Shown piece after piece: positions 16,921 through 26,107 of a DNA stretch of 64,000 nucleotides. A program made the translations under genes and the position numbers. Positions within the stretch are counted from its first letter, which is position 1. Every line of letters starts with the position of its first letter. The notes under the pieces are model-generated. The model made no database searches. It had not been told where the DNA came from and saw nothing but the letters and a program-made list of their open reading frames with translations. Source of the DNA: DUML01 sp050949905 (GTDB taxonomy: Bacteria; Bacillota; Desulfitobacteriia; Desulfitobacteriales; Syntrophobotulaceae); contig JBMNGP010000034.1 in NCBI GenBank assembly GCA_050949905.1, forward strand, positions 1 through 64,000, in the 5' to 3' direction.

Positions 16921-18729
16921 ATGCCAAGACGGATTTATCTGCCAAAGATACCCAAAAAGGTAACGCTGGTCTTACTCCTAATACTCGGATTAATCTTAAC
17001 GGGCTGTTCTGCAAACTCGGCATCTGTTCTGCCTCCGGGCGGTGAGCAAAACCAAGGCCATAACAATAATCAAAACCACAACCAAAACCAAAACCAGGCC
17101 ATGGAACTTACCGACCCGCTGGAGCTGGAAAAGCTTTGGCAGGAATATATTTACGATGCCATCCCGACCATAGGCAACACTCGGGAGTTTAGTTCCCCGG
17201 AGGAAATTGACCAGGGAGCTATTGCTAAGTTCTGCTGGCTGAAGTATGTCGAGGAAAATGGCACTGCCGGGCTGCAGACTGTGAGTGAGGAAAGCACACT
17301 TCTGCTTTTTCCCTTAGAGACCGCCTTGCAGTATGCGCAACGTTATTTTAATACGGATAATCTAAAAGTTGAGGAGATCCCGGATTATGACTACGACGCC
17401 GAAAGGCAGGCCTTTACTTTTGGTGAGGGGTCAAAAAGACCCAAACCCCACCGCAGGGAGAGGAATTCTTGGGGCATGGAGCTGGAGAAAGTGGTTAGAA
17501 ACCCTGACGGGACAATTACAGCTACGCTCTTAAGGTACAATAATTATCTGAAAAATAAACGTCTGGAATGCACTCTGACATTTACTTTAAAACAGCGCAG
17601 CGACGGCAGCAAATACTTTGTCAGCGGCAAGAAAGAATATATCGATAATCACCTTGTAACAATAAGCGGGGAATATACCGTTTTCGAAAAGATTAACGGT
17701 TTTGAAGGCAATCCGCAGGAGCTCTACATGCTCGGGCAGGCAGGGGAGCAGGTGCTTCTTGCCCATGTGCCCTACGCTGAGGAGGAGCAGCGCAAGCTGA
17801 TGCATCTGGACTTTAAAACCATGACCATAGTGAAGGAAAGAGAGATAGCTCCAGGTTTCTCCTCCGGTGACCTTAAATTTACCGGGGATAAAATAATTAT
17901 CTGCACTAAGGATAAAGTTCTTGCCTTTACCCCAGAACTTGAACCCTTAGCAGAGCTCGCCCTCCCCCAATTCCTGACGGCTAAAATTAATAGGGAAGTC
18001 ACCTACAGCCAACAGCACTTTCCCGAAGTTTTTTTTGGAGGGTATGACATCAGTGCTGATTTAAGCCGCATTGTTTATGCCGATGAAATTGGCCTGAAAT
18101 TGCTCGATCTTAAGACTGAACGGGAAACACTCCTGGCGCAGACCGTACCGATACCGGACAGTGAGCTTTTGAACAACTCCTATCATTGGCAGCCAAAATT
18201 TGTGGCCCATGAGCAAAAAGTGATAACTACTATGTCCGGTTATGAGTTTAATTTGGGATATACTATCTGTGACCTGGTCAAAGGGACGGCTACGAAGCTG
18301 GACATTGGCAGCTACCAGACAACCGGCCGCATTCGCTCTGACAGTGGTTTATTGGAAGTCAATAATTGGAGTTATGATGAAGAGGCGCAAGAGGGCATCT
18401 ATCAAACCCTTTACCTGGATTTCCAGAGTGGTGTTGTAAGTGTGCTGGAGCTGGAAAACCCCAGAGACACGGGATATATTAGGTTTGAAGATATGTCTTA
18501 TGTAGGTCAGGATTATGCTGCCTTTGTTACCAGTCAAACAGACAACCGGGATAATGCCAACAGCCAATATTTCCTTAGCCGGATTAACCTAAAGACCTTG
18601 ACTGTTGAACCGGAAATAGTAACTGTTACGGCGACACAGCCGCATATCCTCGGGGTTTTAGAGAGCGGCCAAATAATTTTCTGGTATGATCTTTTCCCTA
18701 CGGAGAGTGGGGTATGTATCACGAATTAG
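16921..18729 (+). CDS. Lipoprotein with Asn/Gln/His-rich linker and propeller-like domain, function unknown
   Basis: The 602-residue protein starts with a lipoprotein signal peptide (VTLVLLLILGLILTGC, lipobox LTGC), followed by a low-complexity Asn/Gln/His stretch (about residues 42-60) that would lift the domain off the membrane. The N-terminal half (about 65-270) resembles no family I recognise. The C-terminal half has repeated short strands ending in patterns such as DISADLSRIVYADE, LKLLDLKTERETLL and FLSRINLKTLTVEP, suggesting a TolB- or WD-like beta-propeller. It is an independent gene with a strong GGGGGAGG site. A role in sensing or binding at the cell surface is only a guess. Confidence 0.7.
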   Translation: MPRRIYLPKIPKKVTLVLLLILGLILTGCSANSASVLPPGGEQNQGHNNNQNHNQNQNQAMELTDPLELEKLWQEYIYDAIPTIGNTREFSSPEEIDQGAIAKFCWLKYVEENGTAGLQTVSEESTLLLFPLETALQYAQRYFNTDNLKVEEIPDYDYDAERQAFTFGEGSKRPKPHRRERNSWGMELEKVVRNPDGTITATLLRYNNYLKNKRLECTLTFTLKQRSDGSKYFVSGKKEYIDNHLVTISGEYTVFEKINGFEGNPQELYMLGQAGEQVLLAHVPYAEEEQRKLMHLDFKTMTIVKEREIAPGFSSGDLKFTGDKIIICTKDKVLAFTPELEPLAELALPQFLTAKINREVTYSQQHFPEVFFGGYDISADLSRIVYADEIGLKLLDLKTERETLLAQTVPIPDSELLNNSYHWQPKFVAHEQKVITTMSGYEFNLGYTICDLVKGTATKLDIGSYQTTGRIRSDSGLLEVNNWSYDEEAQEGIYQTLYLDFQSGVVSVLELENPRDTGYIRFEDMSYVGQDYAAFVTSQTDNRDNANSQYFLSRINLKTLTVEPEIVTVTATQPHILGVLESGQIIFWYDLFPTESGVCITN

Positions 18730-18790
18730 TCCGGCATTAATTATAATTACAGTATTTTTCTGGCTTCTTATGAACAGGCAAGTCCTCTTT

Positions 18791-19336
18791 TTACCGAGAT
18801 ACAAACTTGGAATGAACCAATGCGGCGAGCTCACACCCCAAAGCCAGGCTATAATCAAAAGATGATTTTAAAAGATTAGTCACTTTTTCCCAGTCAGGCT
18901 GAGGTTCGGCAAGCTCTTGCTCTAAGCGTGCAACTAAGGTAGTGGCTTCGGCTTTCTTCGGAATCAGCACAGTCTGTTCCAGGACGGCCATTATTCTTTC
19001 CGTGTTTCCGGGTGCTTTTCCTGCTACACTCTGCCGGATTGTAGTTTGGGCGGGAGCAAGCGTTTTCTGGACCTCGCCGGCAGCGGCAGCTAAAGCCACC
19101 AGAAAATTTACACTCAGACGGAGGGTGTAAGCCCGGCTGAAGTTTTCGTAGACAGCCGAAGCTTTGCCGTAGTTAGCCGCCAGCAGGCTGTTGCATCTTA
19201 AAAGCCAGTCTAAAACCTCCTGCTCGACGGGTGCCGCGGGGTCGAGGGTTATTTCCTTGCCAGAATTAAGCAGTGTTTCTCCTTCAGCGGCTAATTTTTT
19301 CAGGTGATTTATTAGGGCGGAATTTTCTTCAGGCAT
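18791..19336 (-). CDS. Conserved-looking helical protein of unknown function
   Basis: I do not recognise this 181-residue protein. It is acidic to neutral, strongly helical, without a signal peptide or clear membrane span; one hydrophobic stretch (LRLSVNFLVALAAAAG, about residues 70-86) is amphipathic. The start ATG follows GGAAAGGAT. It converges with the upstream lipoprotein gene and is followed on the same strand, to the right, by a Cys-rich membrane protein gene. No motif or Cys cluster points to an enzyme. Confidence 0.6.
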   Translation of the reverse strand: MPEENSALINHLKKLAAEGETLLNSGKEITLDPAAPVEQEVLDWLLRCNSLLAANYGKASAVYENFSRAYTLRLSVNFLVALAAAAGEVQKTLAPAQTTIRQSVAGKAPGNTERIMAVLEQTVLIPKKAEATTLVARLEQELAEPQPDWEKVTNLLKSSFDYSLALGCELAALVHSKFVSR

Positions 19337-19469
19337 AGCTTTATCCTTTCCTATTAGTTTCTAAGAGAATACGGGAAACTCATGCATCAAAGCAGCCTGA
19401 CTCACAAATAATAGCAGTGAACATTAAGCTGCAAAAACCTTGTCCGGGTGGAAGGCCAACAGGCCAGGC

Positions 19470-20210
19470 TTAGTTAGACAGGTAGGTTTTATTTGATTTG
19501 GCTGTTTGACCTGAGCGTTTTTTGCACTTGTTCAGGCAGTGTGAGCAGCGCAGGTAGAGATTGGATATTTCCGAGAAACGTTCCGGGTAGCGGTAATGCA
19601 GATATTCCCACTGCAGGAGTACTGCCAGAGCAACGAAAATTAAGCTGTAAGTCCAGAAAGAAGGAATAAAAATCAGCGGGGAAAGATACATACTTTGTCC
19701 CCAGTTATATATCCGGCAAGCATGGCAGCATTTATTGCGGACAATCCAAGCCCGGAAAGGGCACCAGACATTAATGCAAAACTGGTCGGCAAAATAAAAG
19801 AAGACAACTATCAGCAAGATAATAGTCTTGGTGATTAAGGCTTTAAAGTAGAGAAGACCAATTCCGGCCAACACCAGCAACCAAACGATTAAAGCTTGGA
19901 GCGCACGTAGGTTGAATTTTTTGATATACTTGCGGAGAGCTTCTTCCTTATATTCTACTGCCCAATAGTTGCGGGCATAAATTTTTCCACAGCCGAGAGA
20001 AGAGCCCAAACGGGGAATAAAAACCAGCACCAGTTCTAAAAGCAGTAACAGCCAGATAAGATGGTAGATGCGGACCCTGCCCCAAAGGGTTAGCTGCAAT
20101 AAGTCCTCTAATAAACTTTGGTCATAGAGGGCAAAAATAAACGTAATCAGCATAAGAATAGTCCGCAGAATGAATTTTTTTTGGTTAAGAGTTAGGCTAA
20201 AGGCAAGCAT
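19470..20210 (-). CDS. Membrane protein with two cysteine clusters, function unknown
   Basis: The 246-residue protein has about five hydrophobic helices (near residues 14-30, 48-68, 105-122, 127-145 and 180-200). After the fourth comes a conserved-looking Cys/aromatic segment, CINVWCPFRAW and then NKCCHACRIYNWG, and the cytosolic C-terminus holds CSHCLNKCKK. The two clusters, on or near the same membrane face, could bind a metal or an Fe-S centre, but they do not follow the classical ferredoxin spacing. The ribosome binding site (AAAGGT) is about 14 bases from the chosen ATG, so the start is uncertain. No neighbour suggests a pathway. Confidence 0.65.
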   Translation of the reverse strand: MLAFSLTLNQKKFILRTILMLITFIFALYDQSLLEDLLQLTLWGRVRIYHLIWLLLLLELVLVFIPRLGSSLGCGKIYARNYWAVEYKEEALRKYIKKFNLRALQALIVWLLVLAGIGLLYFKALITKTIILLIVVFFYFADQFCINVWCPFRAWIVRNKCCHACRIYNWGQSMYLSPLIFIPSFWTYSLIFVALAVLLQWEYLHYRYPERFSEISNLYLRCSHCLNKCKKRSGQTAKSNKTYLSN

Positions 20211-20574
20211 GTCATCATATTTTACCTTTCAAGAAATTTAGAATATCCGGAATTTAAAGTATCTTTAAAACAGCAAAGGAGTCTCGACTTTCAAAATCCT
20301 GTATTTAATTCTGTATTTTATTAAGAAAGGATCTTTCAGATAGAAAAGCGGTTAGTAAGAGGCAACTTTTTATAATTATAGCATTGGTGGGCAGGATAAT
20401 GCATTGTTTTTCGGGAACTAACTTGGAGCTGGGGCCAAAATCCGAATGATTAATAAAAAATTATTAAATTCGTTCGACATTTTCATTGAAATTTACTTCA
20501 GGACTTACTATAATAGGTATGTATTCAGCGACAGCCGAACAAAAAAAGAAGTAATGCAAAAGGAACACAGGCAA
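20211..20574. other. Spacer upstream of xpt without a recognised riboswitch
   Basis: This region separates the minus-strand membrane protein from xpt. A TATAAT at 20371-20376 may be a -10 box, without a good -35. The open frame running from 20446 into xpt lacks a ribosome binding site and is probably leader. No purine-riboswitch core was found. A ccgaacaaa string near 20535 resembles half of a PurR box but its partner is not at the expected distance. Confidence 0.45.
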
Positions 20575-21150
20575 ATGGAACTGCTTAAGAATCGTATTGC
20601 TCATAGCGGCAGGGTTAGAGGGAATGATATCCTTAAAGTTGACAGTTTTCTGAATCATCAGCTCGATATTGGCTTATTTCAGGAAATTGGCCGAGAATTT
20701 CAAAAAAGGTTTGCCGATGAAAAAATCTCCAAAATCTTAACTATCGAAGCTTCGGGCATTGGGATTGCCTGTATTACGGCTCAATATTTCCATAATGTTC
20801 CGGTTGTTTTTGCCAAGAAATTTACTGCTAAAAACCTTAATGAGGATGTCTATGAAAGTAAAGTTTATTCTTATACGAAAGGGGCTTCTTACCTTATCCG
20901 GGTGGACAAGAACTTCCTCCAGGCTGAAGACAATGTCCTGATTATTGATGATTTCCTGGCTAACGGCCAGGCCGTGCTCGGGCTCTTAGATTTGGCCAGG
21001 CAGGCCGGAGCTAAAGTTGCCGGAGTGGGGATTGTCATTGAGAAGAGTTTCCAGGAAGGAAGAGAGCTGGTCTTAAAAGAAAACGTCCGCCTGGAATCTT
21101 TAGCCCGGGTCAAATCCTTAGAAGAGGGTAAAATTACTTTTGTGGATTAA
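20575..21150 (+). CDS. xpt: Xanthine phosphoribosyltransferase
   Basis: The 191-residue protein is the size of Firmicutes Xpt, which converts xanthine and PRPP to XMP in purine salvage. It begins MELLKNRIAHSGRVRGNDILKVD, as in Xpt, and carries the PRPP-binding loop NVLIIDDFLANGQA near residue 125 and a FAKKFTAKN segment. The ATG at 20575 is chosen by homology and the nearby AGGAACACAGG; the frame is open 43 codons further upstream without support. It is followed after 61 bases by a BMP-type nucleoside ABC importer on the same strand, which makes a purine uptake-and-salvage operon. Confidence 0.9.
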   Translation: MELLKNRIAHSGRVRGNDILKVDSFLNHQLDIGLFQEIGREFQKRFADEKISKILTIEASGIGIACITAQYFHNVPVVFAKKFTAKNLNEDVYESKVYSYTKGASYLIRVDKNFLQAEDNVLIIDDFLANGQAVLGLLDLARQAGAKVAGVGIVIEKSFQEGRELVLKENVRLESLARVKSLEEGKITFVD

Positions 21151-21211
21151 GCTTATGGTTTTTGGGAGTTTATTTTATTAATTAAGCAATATAAAAGGGA
21201 GGAAACTTAGA

Positions 21212-22312
21212 ATGAAAAGGTTCTTTACTGTTTTGCTGGTTGTTTTACTTAGCCTGACACTTATTGCCGGGTGTGGCCAGCAGGCTCCGGCTCCGGAAGG
21301 CCCCAAGGATGAACCAATAACTGTTGGCTTTGTTTACATTGGACCTCCTGGGGATGGCGGCTACACTTATGCTCATGACCAAGGCCGCAAATATTTGGAA
21401 GAGCAATTAGGAGACAAAGTAAAAACAATTTATAAGGAAAGTGTACCGGAAGACCAGGAGTCAGAAAAAGTAATGCGGGATATGATTGACCAAGGTGCCA
21501 AAGTAATTTTTGCTACCAGCTTTGGTTATATGGATCACGTAGCTAATGTAGCTAAAGAATTTCCCGATGTTGCCTTCATGCATTGTTCTGGTTACTTACT
21601 CGGTGAAAACTATGGTAACTACTTCGGCAGAATCGAAGAACCCAGATATCTGTCCGGTATCGTAGCCGGTATGAAAACCAAAGCCAATAAAATCGGCTAT
21701 GTAGCTGCTTTCAATATCCCTGAAGTTATCAGAGGTATCAATGCCTTTACTCTAGGTGTCCGTTCTGTGAACCCTGAGGCTGTAGTAGAAGTAAAATGGA
21801 CCAATACCTGGTATGATCCGGCTAAAGAGAAAGAAGCGGCTATTGCTCTCTTAGACGCCGGTGTGGACGTTATCGCTCAGCATCAGGATACGGCAGGCCC
21901 GCAGGTAGCGGCTGAAGAAAGAGGCGCTTTCTCGGTAGGTTACAACTCCGATATGTCGGCAATGGCTCCTAAAGCCTACATGACCGCCCCTGTTTGGAAT
22001 TGGGGTCCCTATTATGTCGAACAAGTTAAGGCAGTTATGGATGGAACCTGGAAACCGGAAGCATACTGGGGCGGCATGAAAGATGGTATCGTCGAATTAG
22101 CACCGCTTACCGCCAATGCTCCGGAAGGTGCGCAGGCAGCAGTGGATGAAGCTAAAGCCAAGATTCTTTCCGGCGAACTGCAGGTCTTTGCCGGACCGAT
22201 CAAAGATCAGAGCGGCGAAATTAAAGTTCCGGAAGGATCTGTTGTTTCCGATCAGGAACAATTGGAAATGAAGTGGTTTGTTGAAGGTGTTATCGGGAAA
22301 ATTGACCAATAG
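21212..22312 (+). CDS. BMP-family substrate-binding lipoprotein, nucleoside importer
   Basis: This 366-residue lipoprotein (signal LLVVLLSLTLIAGC, lipobox IAGC) belongs to the basic membrane protein (BMP/PnrA/Med) family, which binds purine nucleosides for ABC import. Family features include GFVYIGPPGDGGYTYAHDQG near the mature N-terminus, the ATSFGYMDHV region, HCSGY, GIVAGMKTK and HQDTAGPQVAAEE. It has a strong GGGAGGAAA site and leads an operon of ATPase and two permeases, 11 bases before the ATPase. The adjacent xpt fits a purine nucleoside or nucleobase substrate, but the exact ligand cannot be read from the sequence. Confidence 0.9.
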   Translation: MKRFFTVLLVVLLSLTLIAGCGQQAPAPEGPKDEPITVGFVYIGPPGDGGYTYAHDQGRKYLEEQLGDKVKTIYKESVPEDQESEKVMRDMIDQGAKVIFATSFGYMDHVANVAKEFPDVAFMHCSGYLLGENYGNYFGRIEEPRYLSGIVAGMKTKANKIGYVAAFNIPEVIRGINAFTLGVRSVNPEAVVEVKWTNTWYDPAKEKEAAIALLDAGVDVIAQHQDTAGPQVAAEERGAFSVGYNSDMSAMAPKAYMTAPVWNWGPYYVEQVKAVMDGTWKPEAYWGGMKDGIVELAPLTANAPEGAQAAVDEAKAKILSGELQVFAGPIKDQSGEIKVPEGSVVSDQEQLEMKWFVEGVIGKIDQ

Positions 22313-22323
22313 GAGATAGTAGG

Positions 22324-23847
22324 ATGAATAACGGTTCTGCTTATGTATCCATGAGGGATATTACCAAGATATTCGGAACGGTTCGCGCAACGGATGGTAT
22401 GAATTTAGATGTAGCTAAGGGTGAAATACATGCTCTTCTTGGAGAAAACGGAGCCGGAAAAAGTACGCTGATGAACATGCTGTCAGGGATTTATATCCCT
22501 GACAGCGGTCATATTTTTATAGACGGGAAAGAAGTAAAATTTTCTTCACCGAGGGACGCGATTAATGCCGGTGTAGGGATGATACACCAGCACTTTAAGC
22601 TGGTAGATATTTTGACGGCCATGGAGAATATTCTCTTAGGCCAGAGGAAAGGCTTTTTCTTAAGCAAAAAAGAACATGAAACTCATATTAAGAAGATAAT
22701 GGACAGATTCCACCTGGAAGTGGATCTGAAGAAATATGTGTACGACATGTCCGTAGGCGAAAAGCAGACCTTGGAAATTCTCAAAACTCTGTACCGAGGC
22801 GCCAAGATTCTCATTCTGGATGAGCCTACGGCTGTGTTAACTCCGCAGGAAACAGTTATCCTGTTTAGAATTATGCGCCGCATGAAAGAGCAGGACTGTT
22901 CGGTTATCTTTATCAGTCATAAAATGAATGAAGTCATGGAAATCGCCGATCGGGTTACTGTTTTGCGCAAGGGGCATACTATTGAAACCTTGCCCAAAGA
23001 AGCAACCAACCCGCAGGAATTGACAGAGCTGATGGTCGGGCGGCCGATTGACCTTTCGATTAAAAGAATAGCTAAAGTCACAGATAAAAAGGTTCTTAAA
23101 GTGCGCAATCTCCGAGCGGTGAATGAAGAAGGGGTTGAAGTCCTGAAAGGGATTGGCTTTGATCTCTGTGCCGGGGAGATTCTGGGTGTAGCAGGGATTG
23201 CCGGCAGTGGCCAAAAAGAGCTTTGTGAAGCTTTAGCAGGGCTTTATCCCGTCAAGGAGGGGGAAATCCTTTTTAAAGAGGAAAACCTGGTTGGTAAAAC
23301 CCCGAAAGAGTTTATTACCCGGGGCATCAGCATGAGTTTTATCCCTGAAGACCGTCTGGGGATGGGTTTGGTAGCTTCCATGGATATGGTTGATAATATC
23401 CTCTTAAAACAATATCACCATACCAAAGGGCCTTTGGTTCGCCGCAAACCTGCTGCAGCCAAAGCCGAAGAAATCATTAAGAAACTGGATGTGCAAACCC
23501 CTGGGATTAATCATCCTATCAAGAACCTATCCGGCGGGAACATTCAGAAGGTGCTCCTAGGTAGGGAACTGGATTCTCATCCGGAGCTATTAATTACGGC
23601 TTACCCGGTACGGGGGCTTGATATTAATACCTGTTTAAAGATCTATGATATCCTTAATGAGGAGAAGCAAAAAGGAGTGGCAATCCTGTACATTGCCGAA
23701 GATTTAGATTCATTAATGGGTTTGTGCGACCGCATTATGGTTATTTCTAACGGTGAAGTAACAGGAATTGTCGATGCTCGGAGAGCAACTAAGGAACAAT
23801 TGGGCGCCATGATGCTAGGAAAAAAAGAGGATGAATATGCAGTTTAG
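22324..23847 (+). CDS. ABC importer ATP-binding protein, double-NBD (NupA/YufO type)
   Basis: The 507-residue protein fuses two ATPase modules, as in sugar and nucleoside importers of the RbsA/NupA type. The first (about 10-235) has Walker A GENGAGKST, signature MSVGEKQ and Walker B ILILDEPTAVL. The second (about 255-500) has a degenerate P-loop region GIAGSGQKELC, the signature LSGGNIQKV and a Walker B-like LLITAYPVRGLD in which the usual acidic residues are missing, a normal feature of the second module in this family. It overlaps the first permease gene and shares its operon with the BMP lipoprotein. Confidence 0.92.
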   Translation: MNNGSAYVSMRDITKIFGTVRATDGMNLDVAKGEIHALLGENGAGKSTLMNMLSGIYIPDSGHIFIDGKEVKFSSPRDAINAGVGMIHQHFKLVDILTAMENILLGQRKGFFLSKKEHETHIKKIMDRFHLEVDLKKYVYDMSVGEKQTLEILKTLYRGAKILILDEPTAVLTPQETVILFRIMRRMKEQDCSVIFISHKMNEVMEIADRVTVLRKGHTIETLPKEATNPQELTELMVGRPIDLSIKRIAKVTDKKVLKVRNLRAVNEEGVEVLKGIGFDLCAGEILGVAGIAGSGQKELCEALAGLYPVKEGEILFKEENLVGKTPKEFITRGISMSFIPEDRLGMGLVASMDMVDNILLKQYHHTKGPLVRRKPAAAKAEEIIKKLDVQTPGINHPIKNLSGGNIQKVLLGRELDSHPELLITAYPVRGLDINTCLKIYDILNEEKQKGVAILYIAEDLDSLMGLCDRIMVISNGEVTGIVDARRATKEQLGAMMLGKKEDEYAV

Positions 23848-24916
23848 AGTAGTTAAAAAGCCGGATATTACCCAAAAACAATATACAGGAATTATGCTGA
23901 TCGCGATTGCTTTAGCTCTGCTTACCTCAGGTATCTTTATCTTGCTTTTAGGCTTAAATCCGATCAGTGTTTATATTTCCATGGTCAAAGGTGCTTTTGG
24001 CAGCCCTTATAGAATTGAGCAAACGATTATTGTGGCGGTCCCCCTGGTCATTATTTCCCTTGGGATTGCCGTAGCTTTTAAAATGAAGTTCTGGAATATC
24101 GGAGCTGAAGGCCAGGTTATTATGGGCGCGTTTTTCGCCAGTTATCTGGCTCTGAATTATCCGGATGTCCCTCGGCCGTTTTTACTGCTGGCTATGATGG
24201 TGGCCGGCTTCATTGGGGGGGCTTTATGGGGATTAATCCCGGCCTTTTTTAAAGCCCGCTGGGACACCAATGAAACGATTGTGACCTTAATGCTTAATTA
24301 TATAGCTTTGAAATGGATTACCTACTTGCAGTATGGCCCTTGGAAGGATCCCAACTCTTTGGGCTTCCCTAAGATTGCCAACTTTACGGACAACGCTGTT
24401 TTGCCTAAGTTTCTAGGAGTTCATCTCGGCTGGGTTTTTGCCCTTATCCTGGTTGTTATTATGTATATCTTTATGAATTACAGCAAAAAAGGTTTTGAAA
24501 TAGCGGTTTTAGGTGAAAGCCTCAATACGGCCAGGTATGCCGGAGTTAATATTTTTAGGACAATTATGTTTTCTATGTTTATCAGCGGCGGGATCTGCGG
24601 TTTGGCGGGAATGATTCAGGCCTCGGCTGTAGCTCATACCCTTAATGTGGAGATTGCCGGCGGGGTTGGTTTTACTGCTATTATCACCGCTTGGCTGGGG
24701 GGGCTTAAGCCTCCCTGGATAGTTTTAGTCTCGGTACTGTTTGCTGCTATGGTTCAAGGAGGTTCTTTTATCCAGTCGGCTTTTGGCATTTCTGCAGCTT
24801 CGGCTTCGCTGATTCAAGCCATGATTCTTTTCTTCGTCTTAGGCAGCGATTTCTTTACTAAGTATAGGGTAGTTATCAGCTCAGAATTGGCGCACAGGAA
24901 GGGGGCTCAAGAATGA
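23837..24916 (+). CDS. ABC importer permease, NupP/YufP type
   Basis: This 359-residue permease has about ten transmembrane helices and belongs to the BPD_transp_2 group used by nucleoside and sugar importers. The conserved stretch FKMKFWNIGAEGQVIMGAF (about 85-103) and the AVLGESLNTARYAGVN coupling-helix region (about 215-230) are typical. The second of two ATGs (23837) is preferred because AGAGG directly abuts the first (23831). Its stop overlaps the next start (ATGA). It pairs with the following permease to form the membrane channel. Confidence 0.9.
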   Translation: MQFRVVKKPDITQKQYTGIMLIAIALALLTSGIFILLLGLNPISVYISMVKGAFGSPYRIEQTIIVAVPLVIISLGIAVAFKMKFWNIGAEGQVIMGAFFASYLALNYPDVPRPFLLLAMMVAGFIGGALWGLIPAFFKARWDTNETIVTLMLNYIALKWITYLQYGPWKDPNSLGFPKIANFTDNAVLPKFLGVHLGWVFALILVVIMYIFMNYSKKGFEIAVLGESLNTARYAGVNIFRTIMFSMFISGGICGLAGMIQASAVAHTLNVEIAGGVGFTAIITAWLGGLKPPWIVLVSVLFAAMVQGGSFIQSAFGISAASASLIQAMILFFVLGSDFFTKYRVVISSELAHRKGAQE

Positions 24917-25854
24917 ATGAAGTTTTAACAGTAGCTTTTTTTAAAGCAGCTATCATTGCCGGAACACCTCTTCTTTTTGCAACCGTAGGAGAAATAATTA
25001 CGGAAAAGGTCGGCAACCTTAACCTTGGGGTTGAAGGGATGATGCTGATGGGTGCGGTTGTGGGTTTCCAGGTAGGCTATGTGACCAATAATCCCTTCTT
25101 GTCTTTGCTGGCGGCTGCTTTAGCCGGAGCAATCGGCGCTTTAATCTATGCCTTTCTGACCGTGAGCTTAAGAGCCAACCAAGTTGTAACCGGTCTGGCT
25201 TTAACTACTTTTGGGGCAGGATTTTCTTCCTTTATGGGCCAGGGTTTAGTTGGCTTAAAGATGTCCGAACAATTCTCGGCCGGTTTTCAAAAAATAAAAA
25301 TTCCTCTGCTGGGTGATATTCCCGGCATCGGGGAAGTACTTTTTAATCATGATATTTTGGTCTATTGCGGCTATCTTATTGCTATTCTAATGGGGATTTA
25401 TATGTACAAGACCCGCATAGGTTTGAATTTAAGAGCCGTAGGTGAGAATCCGGCGGCGGCTGACGCGGCCAGTGTCAGGATTACGGGTTATAAATATGTC
25501 CATATCCTCCTGGGCGGAGCTCTTTGCGGCCTTGGCGGGGCTTACCTTTCCCTGGTTCAAGTTCCGGTTTGGCAGGAGAATATCACCGCCGGCCGGGGGT
25601 GGATAGCCGTAGCCCTGGTTATCTTCGCTTCTTGGAATCCCTATAGGGCAATACTGGGCTCCTACCTCTTCGGAGGGCTGGATATCATCGGTTTCCGTCT
25701 GCAAGGTACCGGCCTGGCTATTTCAACCTATATCTTTGATATGGCACCTTATTTAATGACGATTATTATTCTGGTTATTGTCTCTTTCCGCAAAGACAGA
25801 AAGAATGCTCCGCCTAAAGCTTTAAGCGAACCTTATTTCCGGGAGGAACGGTGA
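24913..25854 (+). CDS. ABC importer permease, NupQ/YufQ type
   Basis: The 313-residue second permease has eight or more hydrophobic helices. It shows the family segments TVGEIITEKVGNLNLGVEGM (about 23-42) and LRAVGENPAAADAASV (about 175-190), the coupling region that contacts the ATPase. It starts four bases inside the first permease gene, behind GGAAGGGGG, and is the last gene of the operon; a strong terminator follows at 25968. Confidence 0.9.
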   Translation: MNEVLTVAFFKAAIIAGTPLLFATVGEIITEKVGNLNLGVEGMMLMGAVVGFQVGYVTNNPFLSLLAAALAGAIGALIYAFLTVSLRANQVVTGLALTTFGAGFSSFMGQGLVGLKMSEQFSAGFQKIKIPLLGDIPGIGEVLFNHDILVYCGYLIAILMGIYMYKTRIGLNLRAVGENPAAADAASVRITGYKYVHILLGGALCGLGGAYLSLVQVPVWQENITAGRGWIAVALVIFASWNPYRAILGSYLFGGLDIIGFRLQGTGLAISTYIFDMAPYLMTIIILVIVSFRKDRKNAPPKALSEPYFREER

Positions 25855-25967
25855 CGAGGTTTGGAGCTAAACTAAGGATTGAAGTATTCTTTCGATCTTA
25901 ATGAGACTATTATGAGACTAGAAAAAGCTCTAAATAGATAAGCATAAGCAAAAAATTATAACAGTAA

Positions 25968-26005
25968 ACGGCCAAAGCCCCATGTGGGGAAGGGGCCGTT
26001 TTTTA
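25968..26005 (+). terminator. Terminator of the nucleoside importer operon
   Basis: A two-part stem, ACGGCC (25968-25973) with GGCCGT (25994-25999) and inner CCCC (25978-25981) with GGGG (25986-25989), is followed by six T. It lies 114 bases after the last importer gene. Confidence 0.88.
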
Positions 26006-26060
26006 ATTATAAGAGTTGAAAACTAATAAGAGCTGAATCCGCTTAAGAGAAAAAATTATC

Positions 26061-26089
26061 TTGACAAGTGTCTATATACTGTATATATT
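26061..26089 (+). promoter_or_regulatory. Consensus sigma-A promoter of the ytrA-like operon
   Basis: TTGACA (26061-26066) and TATATT (26084-26089) are separated by exactly 17 bases. The -10 box lies inside the left arm of a large palindrome, so repressor binding would block polymerase. Confidence 0.85.
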
Positions 26090-26107
26090 ATATATATACA
26101 GTATATA
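26073..26107. promoter_or_regulatory. 35-bp perfect palindrome, operator candidate for the GntR repressor
   Basis: TATATACTGTATATAT (26073-26088), a 3-base spacer and ATATATACAGTATATA (26092-26107) form a perfect inverted repeat covering the -10 element. Additional looser half-sites (tatatatac, cgtatatatatg, tttatatatacg) continue to about 26145. The ACTGT/ACAGT pair marks the symmetric core. Confidence 0.85.

Noticed and set aside
20211..20574. Purine riboswitch or PurR box pair before xpt
   Set aside because: The conserved riboswitch core strings are absent, and the two CGAA-type strings are about 60 bases apart rather than 16-17.
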